A stretch of 7,646 nucleotides of DNA from SLID01 sp041667545. GTDB lineage: Bacteria > Omnitrophota > Gorgyraeia > Tantalellales > Tantalellaceae. Below, piece after piece: positions 1 through 6,332 of this stretch. The notes beneath the pieces are model-generated. The model ran no database searches, had not been told where the DNA came from, and saw only the letters and a list, made by a program, of their open reading frames with translations. The DNA is taken from the NCBI GenBank assembly GCA_041667545.1, contig JBAYES010000073.1, forward strand, positions 1 to 7,646, written 5' to 3'. The position numbers and the translations under genes are program-made. Numbering within the stretch: the stretch's first letter is position 1; each line of letters starts with the position of its first letter.

Positions 1-92
1 CGCCACGACCGAAGCAATCTCTTGAAATGTTCGATTTTATTGTGGATTGCTTCGTCACTCACTTCGTTCGTTCCTCGCAACGACGGGCGGTG
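1..92. repeat. Palindromic intergenic repeat, cut by the window edge
   Basis: A perfect 10-base inverted repeat, CGAAGCAATC (10-19) and GATTGCTTCG (45-54), encloses a 25-base loop. The right arm runs on into a segment with doubled tetranucleotides (CACT twice, TCGT twice) and CCTCGCAACGACG to about position 85. Elements of the form GATTGCTTCG...CCTCGCAA.GACG occur as dispersed intergenic repeats in many bacterial genomes (from memory). The start of the window probably cuts into the left arm, so the full length cannot be seen. No open frame of note crosses it. It may form a hairpin in RNA at the 3' end of an upstream transcript. Confidence 0.6.
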
Positions 93-149
93 GAACGCGG
101 AGTTACTGCGGAAGACTGAAATGCTATCTAATTTGATATATATGTAAGA

Positions 150-178
150 TTGACAAAAGTGAGAATATATGATATCGT
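150..178 (+). promoter_or_regulatory. Predicted sigma70-type promoter for the 218 gene
   Basis: A perfect -35 hexamer TTGACA (150-155) is followed after 17 bases by TATCGT (173-178), which matches four of six -10 positions. The surroundings (about 120-217) are very AT-rich. Transcription would start near 185, leaving a leader of roughly 33 bases before the ATG at 218. The architecture resembles the tRNA promoter at the other end of the window (TTGACA, 17 bases, TATCAT). Confidence 0.5.
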
Positions 179-216
179 AACATTTAACTTTTATTTATTT
201 AACGAAATTACGATAT
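172..216. promoter_or_regulatory. Inverted repeat spanning the -10 region and the start-codon region
   Basis: ATATCGTAA (172-180) and TTACGATAT (208-216) form a perfect 9-base inverted repeat with 27 bases between. The left arm covers the predicted -10 box and the right arm ends one base before the ATG at 218. Because transcription should start near 185, the left arm would mostly be absent from the mRNA. A DNA-level operator for a dimeric or looping regulator is therefore more natural than an RNA hairpin. In AT-rich DNA a chance origin is possible. Confidence 0.35.
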
Positions 217-217
217 T

Positions 218-3200
218 ATGTACAGAAAATTTCTTACAAAAATAATATCCATCATAATACTGGCGGTTTTTCTTTCAGAAACCGTATTGTGGTCTGCCCC
301 TCACCCTCATAAACCCGCGGCTTACAGTAACATATCCCACAATCTTCAAGTGTGGTCAAATTTCTCTGACCCTTCCAATGCCGCCAACCTTTTCATAGTC
401 GGGAAAATAGTGGAACTTACCAGGCTTCAGCCGCAAAACGATCTCAGTAGCTTGGTAGGATTGCTTCCGGTCATTCCACAAAATTCAAATATGAGGATAG
501 TTTTAGATTTCAGGACGGACCGCGCCGGCATTTACGGTAAATATTATGATAAGGAAGGGGCTCTTATTATCCCGTTCGTTGTGTATTCAAAAGACGATAT
601 AGAGCATCGAATACCTTTGAGTTCTTATGAGGTCAAGGTGAGCGCCGACGGCGGCGATATTTCCATACGTGATCCGGCAAAACGGGAACGCACGGAAACC
701 TCCGAAAGACCGCCTATGTTGAGAGATGAAGCCCTGAAACGGTTAAGCCGTCATGAACCGCATCTCTCTATGGACGATGATTACGGTAAAGCCCTGCGCG
801 GAATAGCATGCCCTGATTTTATCACGGAAGAAACCATAAAAATACGCGAGGATATAGCCGTATCAGGCGAGAAGATAACCGCTTACTTCAGGCAAAATTT
901 GTCGAATGACGATATTGAAACAGCCATAGTCGTGCAGACCGGCAGTGTCCTGAAAGGCTATGCCCGGCAATGGTCCGATACGGATTATCCCGTGGTGCTT
1001 ATATTCAACTCCGGAGGGGTTTTCCCTGAAGGTGAAAAAAACAGGATCTTAGAGGAAGCGAGAGGCATATATGAAGGCAAGATAATGTTCGCAGAAGAGA
1101 TACGTACGGACGGGATGTACACCATACCTTTTTATCCTGTCATGTATTCTTCGTCCGGTGATGCTTTAGAGGAATTCAGGAGGGACATAATAAACAGGAT
1201 ATTATCAAAGGGTCCCGGCGAGTCGGAAAAGAGCTGGGACGCTGTGCGTAATTATTGCCAGGCTTACACCGATTTTGATTTTTTGAAAGATATGAATGAT
1301 CAAGTCTCCGCCATCCGCAGAAAACCCAGGCTCCTGAAGGCTTTGAAAGACCGCAGAGTGGATGCGGCAGACTACGGAGAGCTCATAAGGTTTATAAGTT
1401 CCAGAAGGGAAGTTACGCGCCTGCCGGATCTGAACACGATGGCCGAGATATACGATGCCGGACTGAACCCGCCTCGCGCCTCGCTCTATCAGGATCCGGT
1501 TATCGATCCCCGGGCGATCCGGGCTTTGGTCGGGGAGGAACGTATAGATCCCTCGGCGTTGTATTCGAGCGGGTATCTCGGGGACAAGATAATCGTACAT
1601 AGAAAGAACGTTTTGGGCAGGGAGGAAGGCCAGGTCGTGTTATCTGTCAGGGAGATGTCCGAATTGACCGAGGACGAAGCCATGGATATAGCGGATTCTC
1701 TTGAGAGGTGGCTTAAGGGAGAAGTTCCCGAAGACGCGCATATACAAGACATAGAGGATCTCAAAGAACGTTTGCGAAAAGGGCTTTACGGAGAGGATAC
1801 TGAACCGGGAGACTGGTCGGCGCCGAGGATATATTTTGCTCTTAGCGGCAGAGAGGTTAATGGAAGGAGCGGCAACGAGGTCGAAGCTCTGTTTGAGATA
1901 AAAGAACGTTCGGATAATGCCTGGGGAACCTGGCTTCAGACAGCGCCCGCGAACAGGAAAGGCCAGGACATCCGTTTTACGGGAGCGTCGCGGCAGCTTT
2001 TGATATACGCGGTCAATCATGAGATAACGGCGCGAGGTATGGACGGCATTGCATTTGATCTCGCGGCGGAGCAACTGGAAAAAGACGGCATTCCCCTGTA
2101 CACCTTCATACATAGTTTGGATATGCTGGAGAAAATAAAAACAAGGGCGTTAAGGACCCATGAGATATTGTGCAATGCCGCGCGTTCGGGGGATAAGGGC
2201 GCTATGGACATCCTTATGAAGACGGGCGTTAAGTTCCCGGATGACCTGATCCTCCATGCGGGTGAATGGCAGGAAAAGACGGACAGCCTATGGGGCCGCC
2301 CGGGCAGGCCTTTTACCCGGAAAGACGCTGCGGATCTCGGTATGGCCATGGAAGAAAGCGTCCCTTTGAAGAAGACGGCTACGGATGACGGGATCATAAG
2401 GATCAACGCTATGAGAGCGGCATTATACGGCGCTTCAGGAAAGATGGAAAGACACTGGACGAATTACAGAGAACTGGATGGGAAAAAAGCGCTTGTGGCA
2501 GATCAGGGGCATATGGTCATTGTAAGATCCGATCGGTCTGATGTGGATTCGGTTATATCATCCGGACATGAGTGCTGTACGGCTTGTTCCATAAAGGGTG
2601 TTGATGTTTTTGGTAATGAATGGTTCGGGCATCTTCATATATCAGCATCACCCTCCGAGTATATCGGAGGGGGGAACGATCTACCAGTAAAACAGGCCGC
2701 GCGAGCTTTGGAATATCTTTCGGAAAAAAGGTTCAAAAGAATAAGGCTTCAATTCGACGTTCCGGCGGATTATGTGGACGCTCCGGAAATATACTTTTCA
2801 GCAGAGGCCTTGGGGCGGTATTGTCCGGGTCTTGAGATAGAGATACTGCCGCATATAACAAGGAAAGAGTTCGATAGCCCGGGAGGGGGCGGATCTGATG
2901 TGATGGTGAGAAGGTCTGTTATATTTTATCGGCATTATGGTACGGTTTCGGATTTTTCGGTGAAGTCATGGGAGATAATGGAGGGTGAGCTCCTTGATAC
3001 CTCGTATGCCATGGCTACTCTCCCGTCGGGCCGTTCTGTAGAAGGCTCGAAAGGAATAAGCGGGGAGGCCCATGCGCCCGCCTTGACCCCGGGGGCATTA
3101 GTAAATGATATTGCCGGCAGAATAGGGCTTCCGGAGGAACTTGCGCGCACACTGCAGGAAACGTTCAAGGCCTACATGTTCTCCGGCAGAAAACTTGTAA

Positions 3201-3790
3201 TCGCCCTTGATAAGGAACTTTATGGAAGCAGGGTCGAACCTGCAAGTCTGGAGCGGGCTATAGAAAGATGGAAACAGGATATGCTGAAGCTCCAGGATGA
3301 TCCGGCGCGGCGGGAAATGATGAGAAGACGGCTCGAAAATATCATTATCTTATCTTTTAAGACCCCGGAAGATCTGATGCTCGGTCTCTCAAAAGCCGGG
3401 ATACGGCCTGAGGAAGAGAGGGACGCTCATATATTCGCATTTTCCAGAGCCTCCGCCGAAACATTTAATAATGCCTCTCTCGATAGGTTCGGCATAAAAC
3501 CCGTTACCATAAACGAAATGTCCCGGTTTTCCGAATGGCATTATTATCCGATAGCCGAGATAATATCCCTTGCGTTGGCCAAGGAGCTTCTCGGTTTTGA
3601 TCTGCGGGATTTTCTCTCAGAACTTAAAAAAAGCGGTGTAATGCTTGATGCTCTCGGGATAAGTGATGTGCAGGGGGGAGATCATGGCAGGGTTCTTATC
3701 TTCTCTATACTGCCTGTTGTCGAGAGGTATTCGCTTAACGACCACGATGACAGGTTTGCGTTGTTGCTTCGTTTCCTGCAAAGCGCCTGA
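218..3790 (+). CDS. Large exported multidomain protein with NTase-, GNAT- and CheD-like segments
   Basis: A 1190-residue protein of unknown overall function. Residues 1-27 look like an export signal: YRKFLTK, a hydrophobic run at about 9-25, then W-S-A-P. Segments, by eye: (1) 30-230, unrecognised; (2) about 232-265, a nucleotidyltransferase-superfamily motif with G242-S243, ten residues, then D254-T-D256 in a hydrophobic strand; (3) about 555-640, GNAT acetyltransferase-like (a W-L-Q-T-A-P-x-N-R signature, then an A-S-R-Q-L-L-x-Y-A helix), but the usual G-x-G acetyl-CoA loop is degenerate; (4) about 757-900, a Cys/His segment (H784, C786, C787, C790, H805, H807) that recalls the CheD/deamidase fold; (5) about 955-1190, a C-terminal domain I cannot name. 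The start has no Shine-Dalgarno, but it is the first ATG and places the signal correctly. Domain calls 2 to 4 are inference; the reading frame itself is secure. If exported, the enzyme-like domains would lack ATP and acetyl-CoA, so they may be structural relics. Confidence 0.9.
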   Translation: MYRKFLTKIISIIILAVFLSETVLWSAPHPHKPAAYSNISHNLQVWSNFSDPSNAANLFIVGKIVELTRLQPQNDLSSLVGLLPVIPQNSNMRIVLDFRTDRAGIYGKYYDKEGALIIPFVVYSKDDIEHRIPLSSYEVKVSADGGDISIRDPAKRERTETSERPPMLRDEALKRLSRHEPHLSMDDDYGKALRGIACPDFITEETIKIREDIAVSGEKITAYFRQNLSNDDIETAIVVQTGSVLKGYARQWSDTDYPVVLIFNSGGVFPEGEKNRILEEARGIYEGKIMFAEEIRTDGMYTIPFYPVMYSSSGDALEEFRRDIINRILSKGPGESEKSWDAVRNYCQAYTDFDFLKDMNDQVSAIRRKPRLLKALKDRRVDAADYGELIRFISSRREVTRLPDLNTMAEIYDAGLNPPRASLYQDPVIDPRAIRALVGEERIDPSALYSSGYLGDKIIVHRKNVLGREEGQVVLSVREMSELTEDEAMDIADSLERWLKGEVPEDAHIQDIEDLKERLRKGLYGEDTEPGDWSAPRIYFALSGREVNGRSGNEVEALFEIKERSDNAWGTWLQTAPANRKGQDIRFTGASRQLLIYAVNHEITARGMDGIAFDLAAEQLEKDGIPLYTFIHSLDMLEKIKTRALRTHEILCNAARSGDKGAMDILMKTGVKFPDDLILHAGEWQEKTDSLWGRPGRPFTRKDAADLGMAMEESVPLKKTATDDGIIRINAMRAALYGASGKMERHWTNYRELDGKKALVADQGHMVIVRSDRSDVDSVISSGHECCTACSIKGVDVFGNEWFGHLHISASPSEYIGGGNDLPVKQAARALEYLSEKRFKRIRLQFDVPADYVDAPEIYFSAEALGRYCPGLEIEILPHITRKEFDSPGGGGSDVMVRRSVIFYRHYGTVSDFSVKSWEIMEGELLDTSYAMATLPSGRSVEGSKGISGEAHAPALTPGALVNDIAGRIGLPEELARTLQETFKAYMFSGRKLVIALDKELYGSRVEPASLERAIERWKQDMLKLQDDPARREMMRRRLENIIILSFKTPEDLMLGLSKAGIRPEEERDAHIFAFSRASAETFNNASLDRFGIKPVTINEMSRFSEWHYYPIAEIISLALAKELLGFDLRDFLSELKKSGVMLDALGISDVQGGDHGRVLIFSILPVVERYSLNDHDDRFALLLRFLQSA

Positions 3791-3836
3791 TCAAGGCGGG
3801 GATCAACGTTCGAGATCTGTGCCTGAGGCCCTCGAA

Positions 3837-3883
3837 GGGGCGGCGAATGCCGCTGGGAGATATCCTGAATTTATGGCCGCCCC
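3837..3883 (+). promoter_or_regulatory. Competing GC-rich hairpins after the large gene
   Basis: GGGGCGGC (3837-3844) is a perfect inverted repeat of GCCGCCCC (3876-3883). A shorter hairpin, GCGGC (3840-3844), loop GAAT, GCCGC (3849-3853), uses the same left arm, so only one can form at a time. Neither is followed by a T-run, so this is not a standard intrinsic terminator. Both would bury the AAGGGG and ATG of the small frame at 3847. It may be a 3'-end structure of the 218 transcript or a translational switch. Confidence 0.4.
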
Positions 3884-3957
3884 GTCGTCTTGACTTCACC
3901 TTGTTTATCATTATACTCTTTTTCACCGGACAATTTATGATAAACCGGATGAGATAG
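3847..3957 (+). CDS. Possible 36-residue single-span membrane peptide
   Basis: The frame starts at ATG 3847 and ends at TAG 3955-3957. The peptide begins MPLGDILNLWPPRRL and continues into a hydrophobic stretch (about residues 16-28, rich in F, I and L), closing with basic residues (N-R-M-R). A purine-rich AAGGGG (3835-3840) lies 6 bases upstream of the ATG. The same frame is open back to 3751, overlapping the end of the large gene, and reads like plausible coding sequence, so it could instead be the tail of a decayed gene. A strong promoter (3890-3917) lies inside it, which argues against it being essential. I do not recognise it, and it may be chance. Confidence 0.27.
   Translation: MPLGDILNLWPPRRLDFTLFIIILFFTGQFMINRMR
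3890..3917 (+). promoter_or_regulatory. Predicted sigma70-type promoter for the two-component cluster
   Basis: TTGACT (3890-3895), a 16-base spacer, then TATACT (3912-3917): five of six matches in each box. Transcription would start near 3925 and leave a leader of about 130 bases before the ATG at 4056. The leader can form weak hairpins, such as GAGGA (3982-3986) with TCCTC (3996-4000), but matches no riboswitch class I know. Confidence 0.55.
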
Positions 3958-4055
3958 TGTAAAAAACAGATCCTGAACAAAGAGGAGAGCGTATTTCCTC
4001 GAATGGTAAAGGGGTTTCTCATCATCTACGGAAATAACCCGGTAAAAAGGGAGAT

Positions 4056-4490
4056 ATGTGTAGTTTTTCACCGCTGACAAGTTTCATTCTGCTTGGGATC
4101 TTGTTTGTTGTCGCCTTCGTAGCTATGCGTTCTGTGGCGGAGATCACAGCCAGATCGCGAGACAGTGAAAACCTCCTGCAGGAAAGGATTAAGTCGGTCC
4201 GGGAAGAAAACATTACTGACAGCGGAACACTGTTTTCGGACATAAACCATGAGATATGTACTCCGCTGGGAATAATCAGGGGACAATGCGAGATGTTCTT
4301 GCTGAATATTCGCGACGGAATATACCGGGATAAAGACCCCAAGGAACTTCTTGGAAAGTCCATGGAAATTATGGAAATGGTGATACGCGAAACGGACAGA
4401 GCCTCAGCCATAACAAAGAAACTTTGTTTACGCGATAAGCCCGTTTCTGGGATATCCCGGGAAAACGAAGACAGCTATCCGCGTACATGA
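4056..4490 (+). CDS. Membrane-anchored HisKA-only histidine kinase-like protein (no ATPase domain)
   Basis: A 144-residue protein. Residues 7-24 form one membrane helix; 30-55 are charged and probably a linking coiled coil. Residues 56-125 are a full dimerisation and phosphoacceptor (HisKA/DHp) hairpin: the H-box N-H65-E66-I-x-T69-P70-L sits on helix 1, and helix 2 follows at about 97-123. The protein then stops after a short polar tail. An ordinary kinase would continue for about 120-150 residues with N, G1 and G2 boxes. None is present in any frame before the next gene, which begins 47 bases later, so the ATP-binding domain is absent, not frameshifted. It cannot autophosphorylate by the usual route; it may act like Spo0B or an Hpt protein, receiving phosphate on H65 and passing it to the receiver encoded next. 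It could also be a decayed kinase gene. A purine-rich AAAAGGGAG precedes the start, and an in-frame TAA at 4035-4037 excludes a much longer N-terminus. Confidence 0.85.
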   Translation: MCSFSPLTSFILLGILFVVAFVAMRSVAEITARSRDSENLLQERIKSVREENITDSGTLFSDINHEICTPLGIIRGQCEMFLLNIRDGIYRDKDPKELLGKSMEIMEMVIRETDRASAITKKLCLRDKPVSGISRENEDSYPRT

Positions 4491-4537
4491 TACAAGTTGG
4501 TAAAAAAGCTTAAACGTGTTCCAAGGAGGGAAATAGA

Positions 4538-4915
4538 ATGATAAAGCTGCTTGTCGTGGACGATGAAGTAGATATTTGCGATTTTGTTAAGAACTTTTTT
4601 AAAGAAAGGAACTTTGATGTTAGTGTGGCTCATAACGGAAGAAGTGCTATTGAGTCAATAAAGGCCCAGGATCCGGAGATAGTTCTTATGGACGTTAAAA
4701 TGCCTGTTATGGGGGGGCTTGACGCGCTCAGGGAGATATGTACTATGGGTAATAAGTGCAAAGTGCTGGTCGTGACGGGCATGGAAGACTTGGAAACGGT
4801 TGATGAGGCGAAAAAATACGGGGCGGTGGGTTATATAACAAAACCGCTTCTTCTTGAACAGCTTGAGAGAACTGTACTTACCCTGGCAGAGCAGATCAAG
4901 ACGAAAACGGTCTAA
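4538..4915 (+). CDS. Stand-alone CheY-like response regulator receiver
   Basis: A 125-residue single receiver domain. All key residues are present: acidic pocket D8-D9-E10, phosphoacceptor D52 in V-L-M-D-V-K-M-P, switch residues T80 and Y99, and K102 in the T-K-P motif. The length equals one receiver with no output domain, so it signals by protein contact or passes phosphate on. An excellent Shine-Dalgarno, AAGGAGGG (4523-4530), sits 7 bases before the ATG, stronger than that of the upstream kinase-like gene, so the receiver is probably made in excess. It follows the HisKA-only gene by 47 bases and is most likely its partner. The phosphate donor is probably encoded elsewhere. Confidence 0.95.
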   Translation: MIKLLVVDDEVDICDFVKNFFKERNFDVSVAHNGRSAIESIKAQDPEIVLMDVKMPVMGGLDALREICTMGNKCKVLVVTGMEDLETVDEAKKYGAVGYITKPLLLEQLERTVLTLAEQIKTKTV

Positions 4916-4932
4916 ACACATTTTTCGTTTTG
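4897..4932 (+). terminator. Hairpin across the receiver gene stop codon (possible partial terminator)
   Basis: CAAGACGAAAA (4897-4907) pairs with TTTTCGTTTTG (4922-4932) over 11 positions, with one G-T pair; the stop codon lies in the 14-base loop. The stem is AU-rich and the bases after it (CAAGGCATG) are not a T-run, so a classical intrinsic terminator is doubtful. It could stabilise the 3' end of the kinase-receiver mRNA or reduce read-through into the exported protein gene. Confidence 0.35.
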
Positions 4933-4978
4933 CAAGGCATGTGATGTTCATTTTGTTTCGGCGATGAAAGAGGATTTA

Positions 4979-5428
4979 ATGGAACGTCAGTTCCTGTACT
5001 GCATATATGTTACCGTTTTCACCTTGATATTACTTTTCATTTTTCCCTCTGTGTCTCATGCCCAGGGAATGTCTTCAGACAGTGAAAGCACAAAATTCCC
5101 TTTTGAGGTTACCTCGGAAATTCATTCGGACGACATGGTCACGCAATCGGTAGGCGTAGAAAAATCAACTACCCCCGAAGCTCGGGAAAAAAACGCCACT
5201 GAGTTCGGAAAAAGCTATATAGCTCCGAGGTATAAGACCTTTCAGGAGGCAGAGCTGACAGCGGAAGAAAGAGGGATGGGGGTTTTATACATAGTGGAGA
5301 CTGGTATGAGCGATTACTACGAGAGCGAACAGGAAGCTGTGGCAGACAGGTTTGACCGCGCTTTAGGAACGCCTTACAGGATAAGGACAAAGATACAAAA
5401 AAAAGCGGCCAGTAGAGGATACAAATGA
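4979..5428 (+). CDS. Small exported protein of unknown function
   Basis: 149 residues from the ATG at 4979. An in-frame ATG lies at 4964, but it has no ribosome site, while AAAGAGGA (4967-4974) is 4 bases before 4979, so I prefer the later start. Residues 1-28 are a signal peptide: a short polar N-region, a hydrophobic core (about 9-23) and a type I cleavage site S-H-A before Q29. The mature part is about 120 residues, mostly polar. Residues 30-70 are rich in S, T, E and D and may be disordered. Residues 75-149 look more ordered (G-M-G-V-L-Y-I-V-E-T-G, then a charged helix) and end in a basic tail. No cysteines follow the signal. I recognise no family. Its stop overlaps the start of the protease gene by 4 bases, so the two are probably translationally coupled and the protein may be a partner, inhibitor or substrate of that protease. 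Confidence 0.8.
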   Translation: MERQFLYCIYVTVFTLILLFIFPSVSHAQGMSSDSESTKFPFEVTSEIHSDDMVTQSVGVEKSTTPEAREKNATEFGKSYIAPRYKTFQEAELTAEERGMGVLYIVETGMSDYYESEQEAVADRFDRALGTPYRIRTKIQKKAASRGYK

Positions 5429-6213
5429 AAAAGATCTTTGTTATTCTTATTTGCCTGAGCTTCACCGGATGCTCTACATACTATAACCCGGCTACTCAGA
5501 AAAAAGAGACGGCATGGTTCTCTGTAGAACAGGAAAGTTCCATTGCTTTGGATACTCTGAACAGCAAGCTTAAAGATAAGGTCATCGTTAAAGATGAGCG
5601 AGCGGTAAAGGTAGCTTCCAGACTATCCTCATCCATAAATTCTCCCCGTATTCCGCGGAAGACCTTAATTGTTTACGAAGACAAGGATGTTCAGGCCTTC
5701 ACTCCGGGTGGGGGGTATGTAGTTGTTTCCACTGGCCTTCTTGCCCGGGCTACCGATGATGAACTTGCGGCCGTTATAGCTCATGAAATAGGGCATGACG
5801 AAGCAAGGCATGTAATGAAAATGGTGGAGTCCGGCATGGGAACACAAACCCTTCTTTCCCTGGCATATCTTCTGGATACAAGATCCTCTGATAAAAAAGA
5901 CCAGTCCTGGCAGTATTTTTCACAGGCTGCCAATGTTATTTACACGCTGGCATCCAGAGGATTTTCAAGGCGGGATGAATACGAGGCGGACAGACTTTCA
6001 ATAAAGTACATGTATCAAGCGGGATACGATCCAAACGCGATCATTACCTTTTTTGAGAAACTTGAAAGGCTTGGAGGGGACAAGAACTGGGTCTACTTCC
6101 TTCGCAGTCACCCTTATTTAAGCGAAAGGATATCGGCGGCGCGGGAAGAAATAAAAAAATACGAATACGGTGAAAATGATATGGATCTTTCTTTTGAAAT
6201 TCCGGATGCTTAA
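5425..6213 (+). CDS. M48-family zinc metalloprotease lipoprotein
   Basis: 262 residues. A lipoprotein signal (K-K, hydrophobic core, lipobox F-T-G-C16) anchors the mature protein to the envelope by lipid on C16. The zinc site is intact: H120-E121-I-G-H124, with the third ligand E185 in S-R-R-D-E-Y-E-A-D, the M48 signature. A strand with G-G-G-Y (95-98) precedes it, and the S-H-P-Y-L-S-E-R-I motif (228-236) is the usual C-terminal M48 feature. The length suits periplasmic M48 proteins such as YggG/LoiP or the catalytic domain of BepA; there are no TPR repeats. Such enzymes degrade misfolded or misassembled envelope proteins. Ribosome site GAGGA (5415-5419) lies inside the preceding gene, and the ATGA overlap points to coupled translation. 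Family assignment is firm; the specific role is not. Confidence 0.95.
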   Translation: MKKIFVILICLSFTGCSTYYNPATQKKETAWFSVEQESSIALDTLNSKLKDKVIVKDERAVKVASRLSSSINSPRIPRKTLIVYEDKDVQAFTPGGGYVVVSTGLLARATDDELAAVIAHEIGHDEARHVMKMVESGMGTQTLLSLAYLLDTRSSDKKDQSWQYFSQAANVIYTLASRGFSRRDEYEADRLSIKYMYQAGYDPNAIITFFEKLERLGGDKNWVYFLRSHPYLSERISAAREEIKKYEYGENDMDLSFEIPDA

Positions 6214-6332
6214 GGAACAAAAACTGACCATTGTCCGAGGAGGGGTGGGGAGGCATGTGATTTGCTTGGACAGTTCTTATCCGGGGCGGGCTATGGGTTT
6301 TAGTTCTACAAAAAAATATAGGCGGTAGGAAA
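6214..6332 (+). promoter_or_regulatory. G-rich structured leader between the protease and barrel-protein genes
   Basis: This 119-base gap holds four G-tracts in GGAGGGGTGGGGAGG (6239-6253), enough for a two-tier quadruplex. They sit in the loop of a possible stem in which AACT (6222-6225) and GTCC (6233-6236) face GGACAGTT (6268-6275). A strong ribosome-like purine run is followed by ATG TGA (6255-6260), a start codon directly followed by a stop. There is no convincing promoter or T-run terminator. The real start at 6333 has its own TAGGA site. Confidence 0.35.

Noticed and set aside
1205..2406. Four overlapping minus-strand frames of 91-157 codons opposite the large gene
   Set aside because: They lie fully inside a convincing plus-strand gene, have odd composition (rich in S, R and P), no ribosome sites and no recognisable domains.
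3776..3793. Programmed -1 frameshift extending the large protein into the 3751-3957 frame
   Set aside because: There is no X-XXY-YYZ slippery heptamer before the TGA, and the protein end (F-L-Q-S-A) looks natural.
3925..4055. Riboswitch (c-di-GMP type) in the leader of the kinase-like gene
   Set aside because: The conserved core sequences and stem arrangement of the class are absent; only weak local hairpins are seen.
4420..4537. A frameshifted ATP-binding domain after the HisKA segment
   Set aside because: Only about 50 bases separate the stop from the next gene, and no frame there shows N, G1 or G2 boxes; the domain is missing, not displaced.
6290..6332. preQ1-type riboswitch near the GTTCTAC plus A-run stretch
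   Set aside because: The A-run is similar, but the first stem and the C-rich loop cannot be formed.
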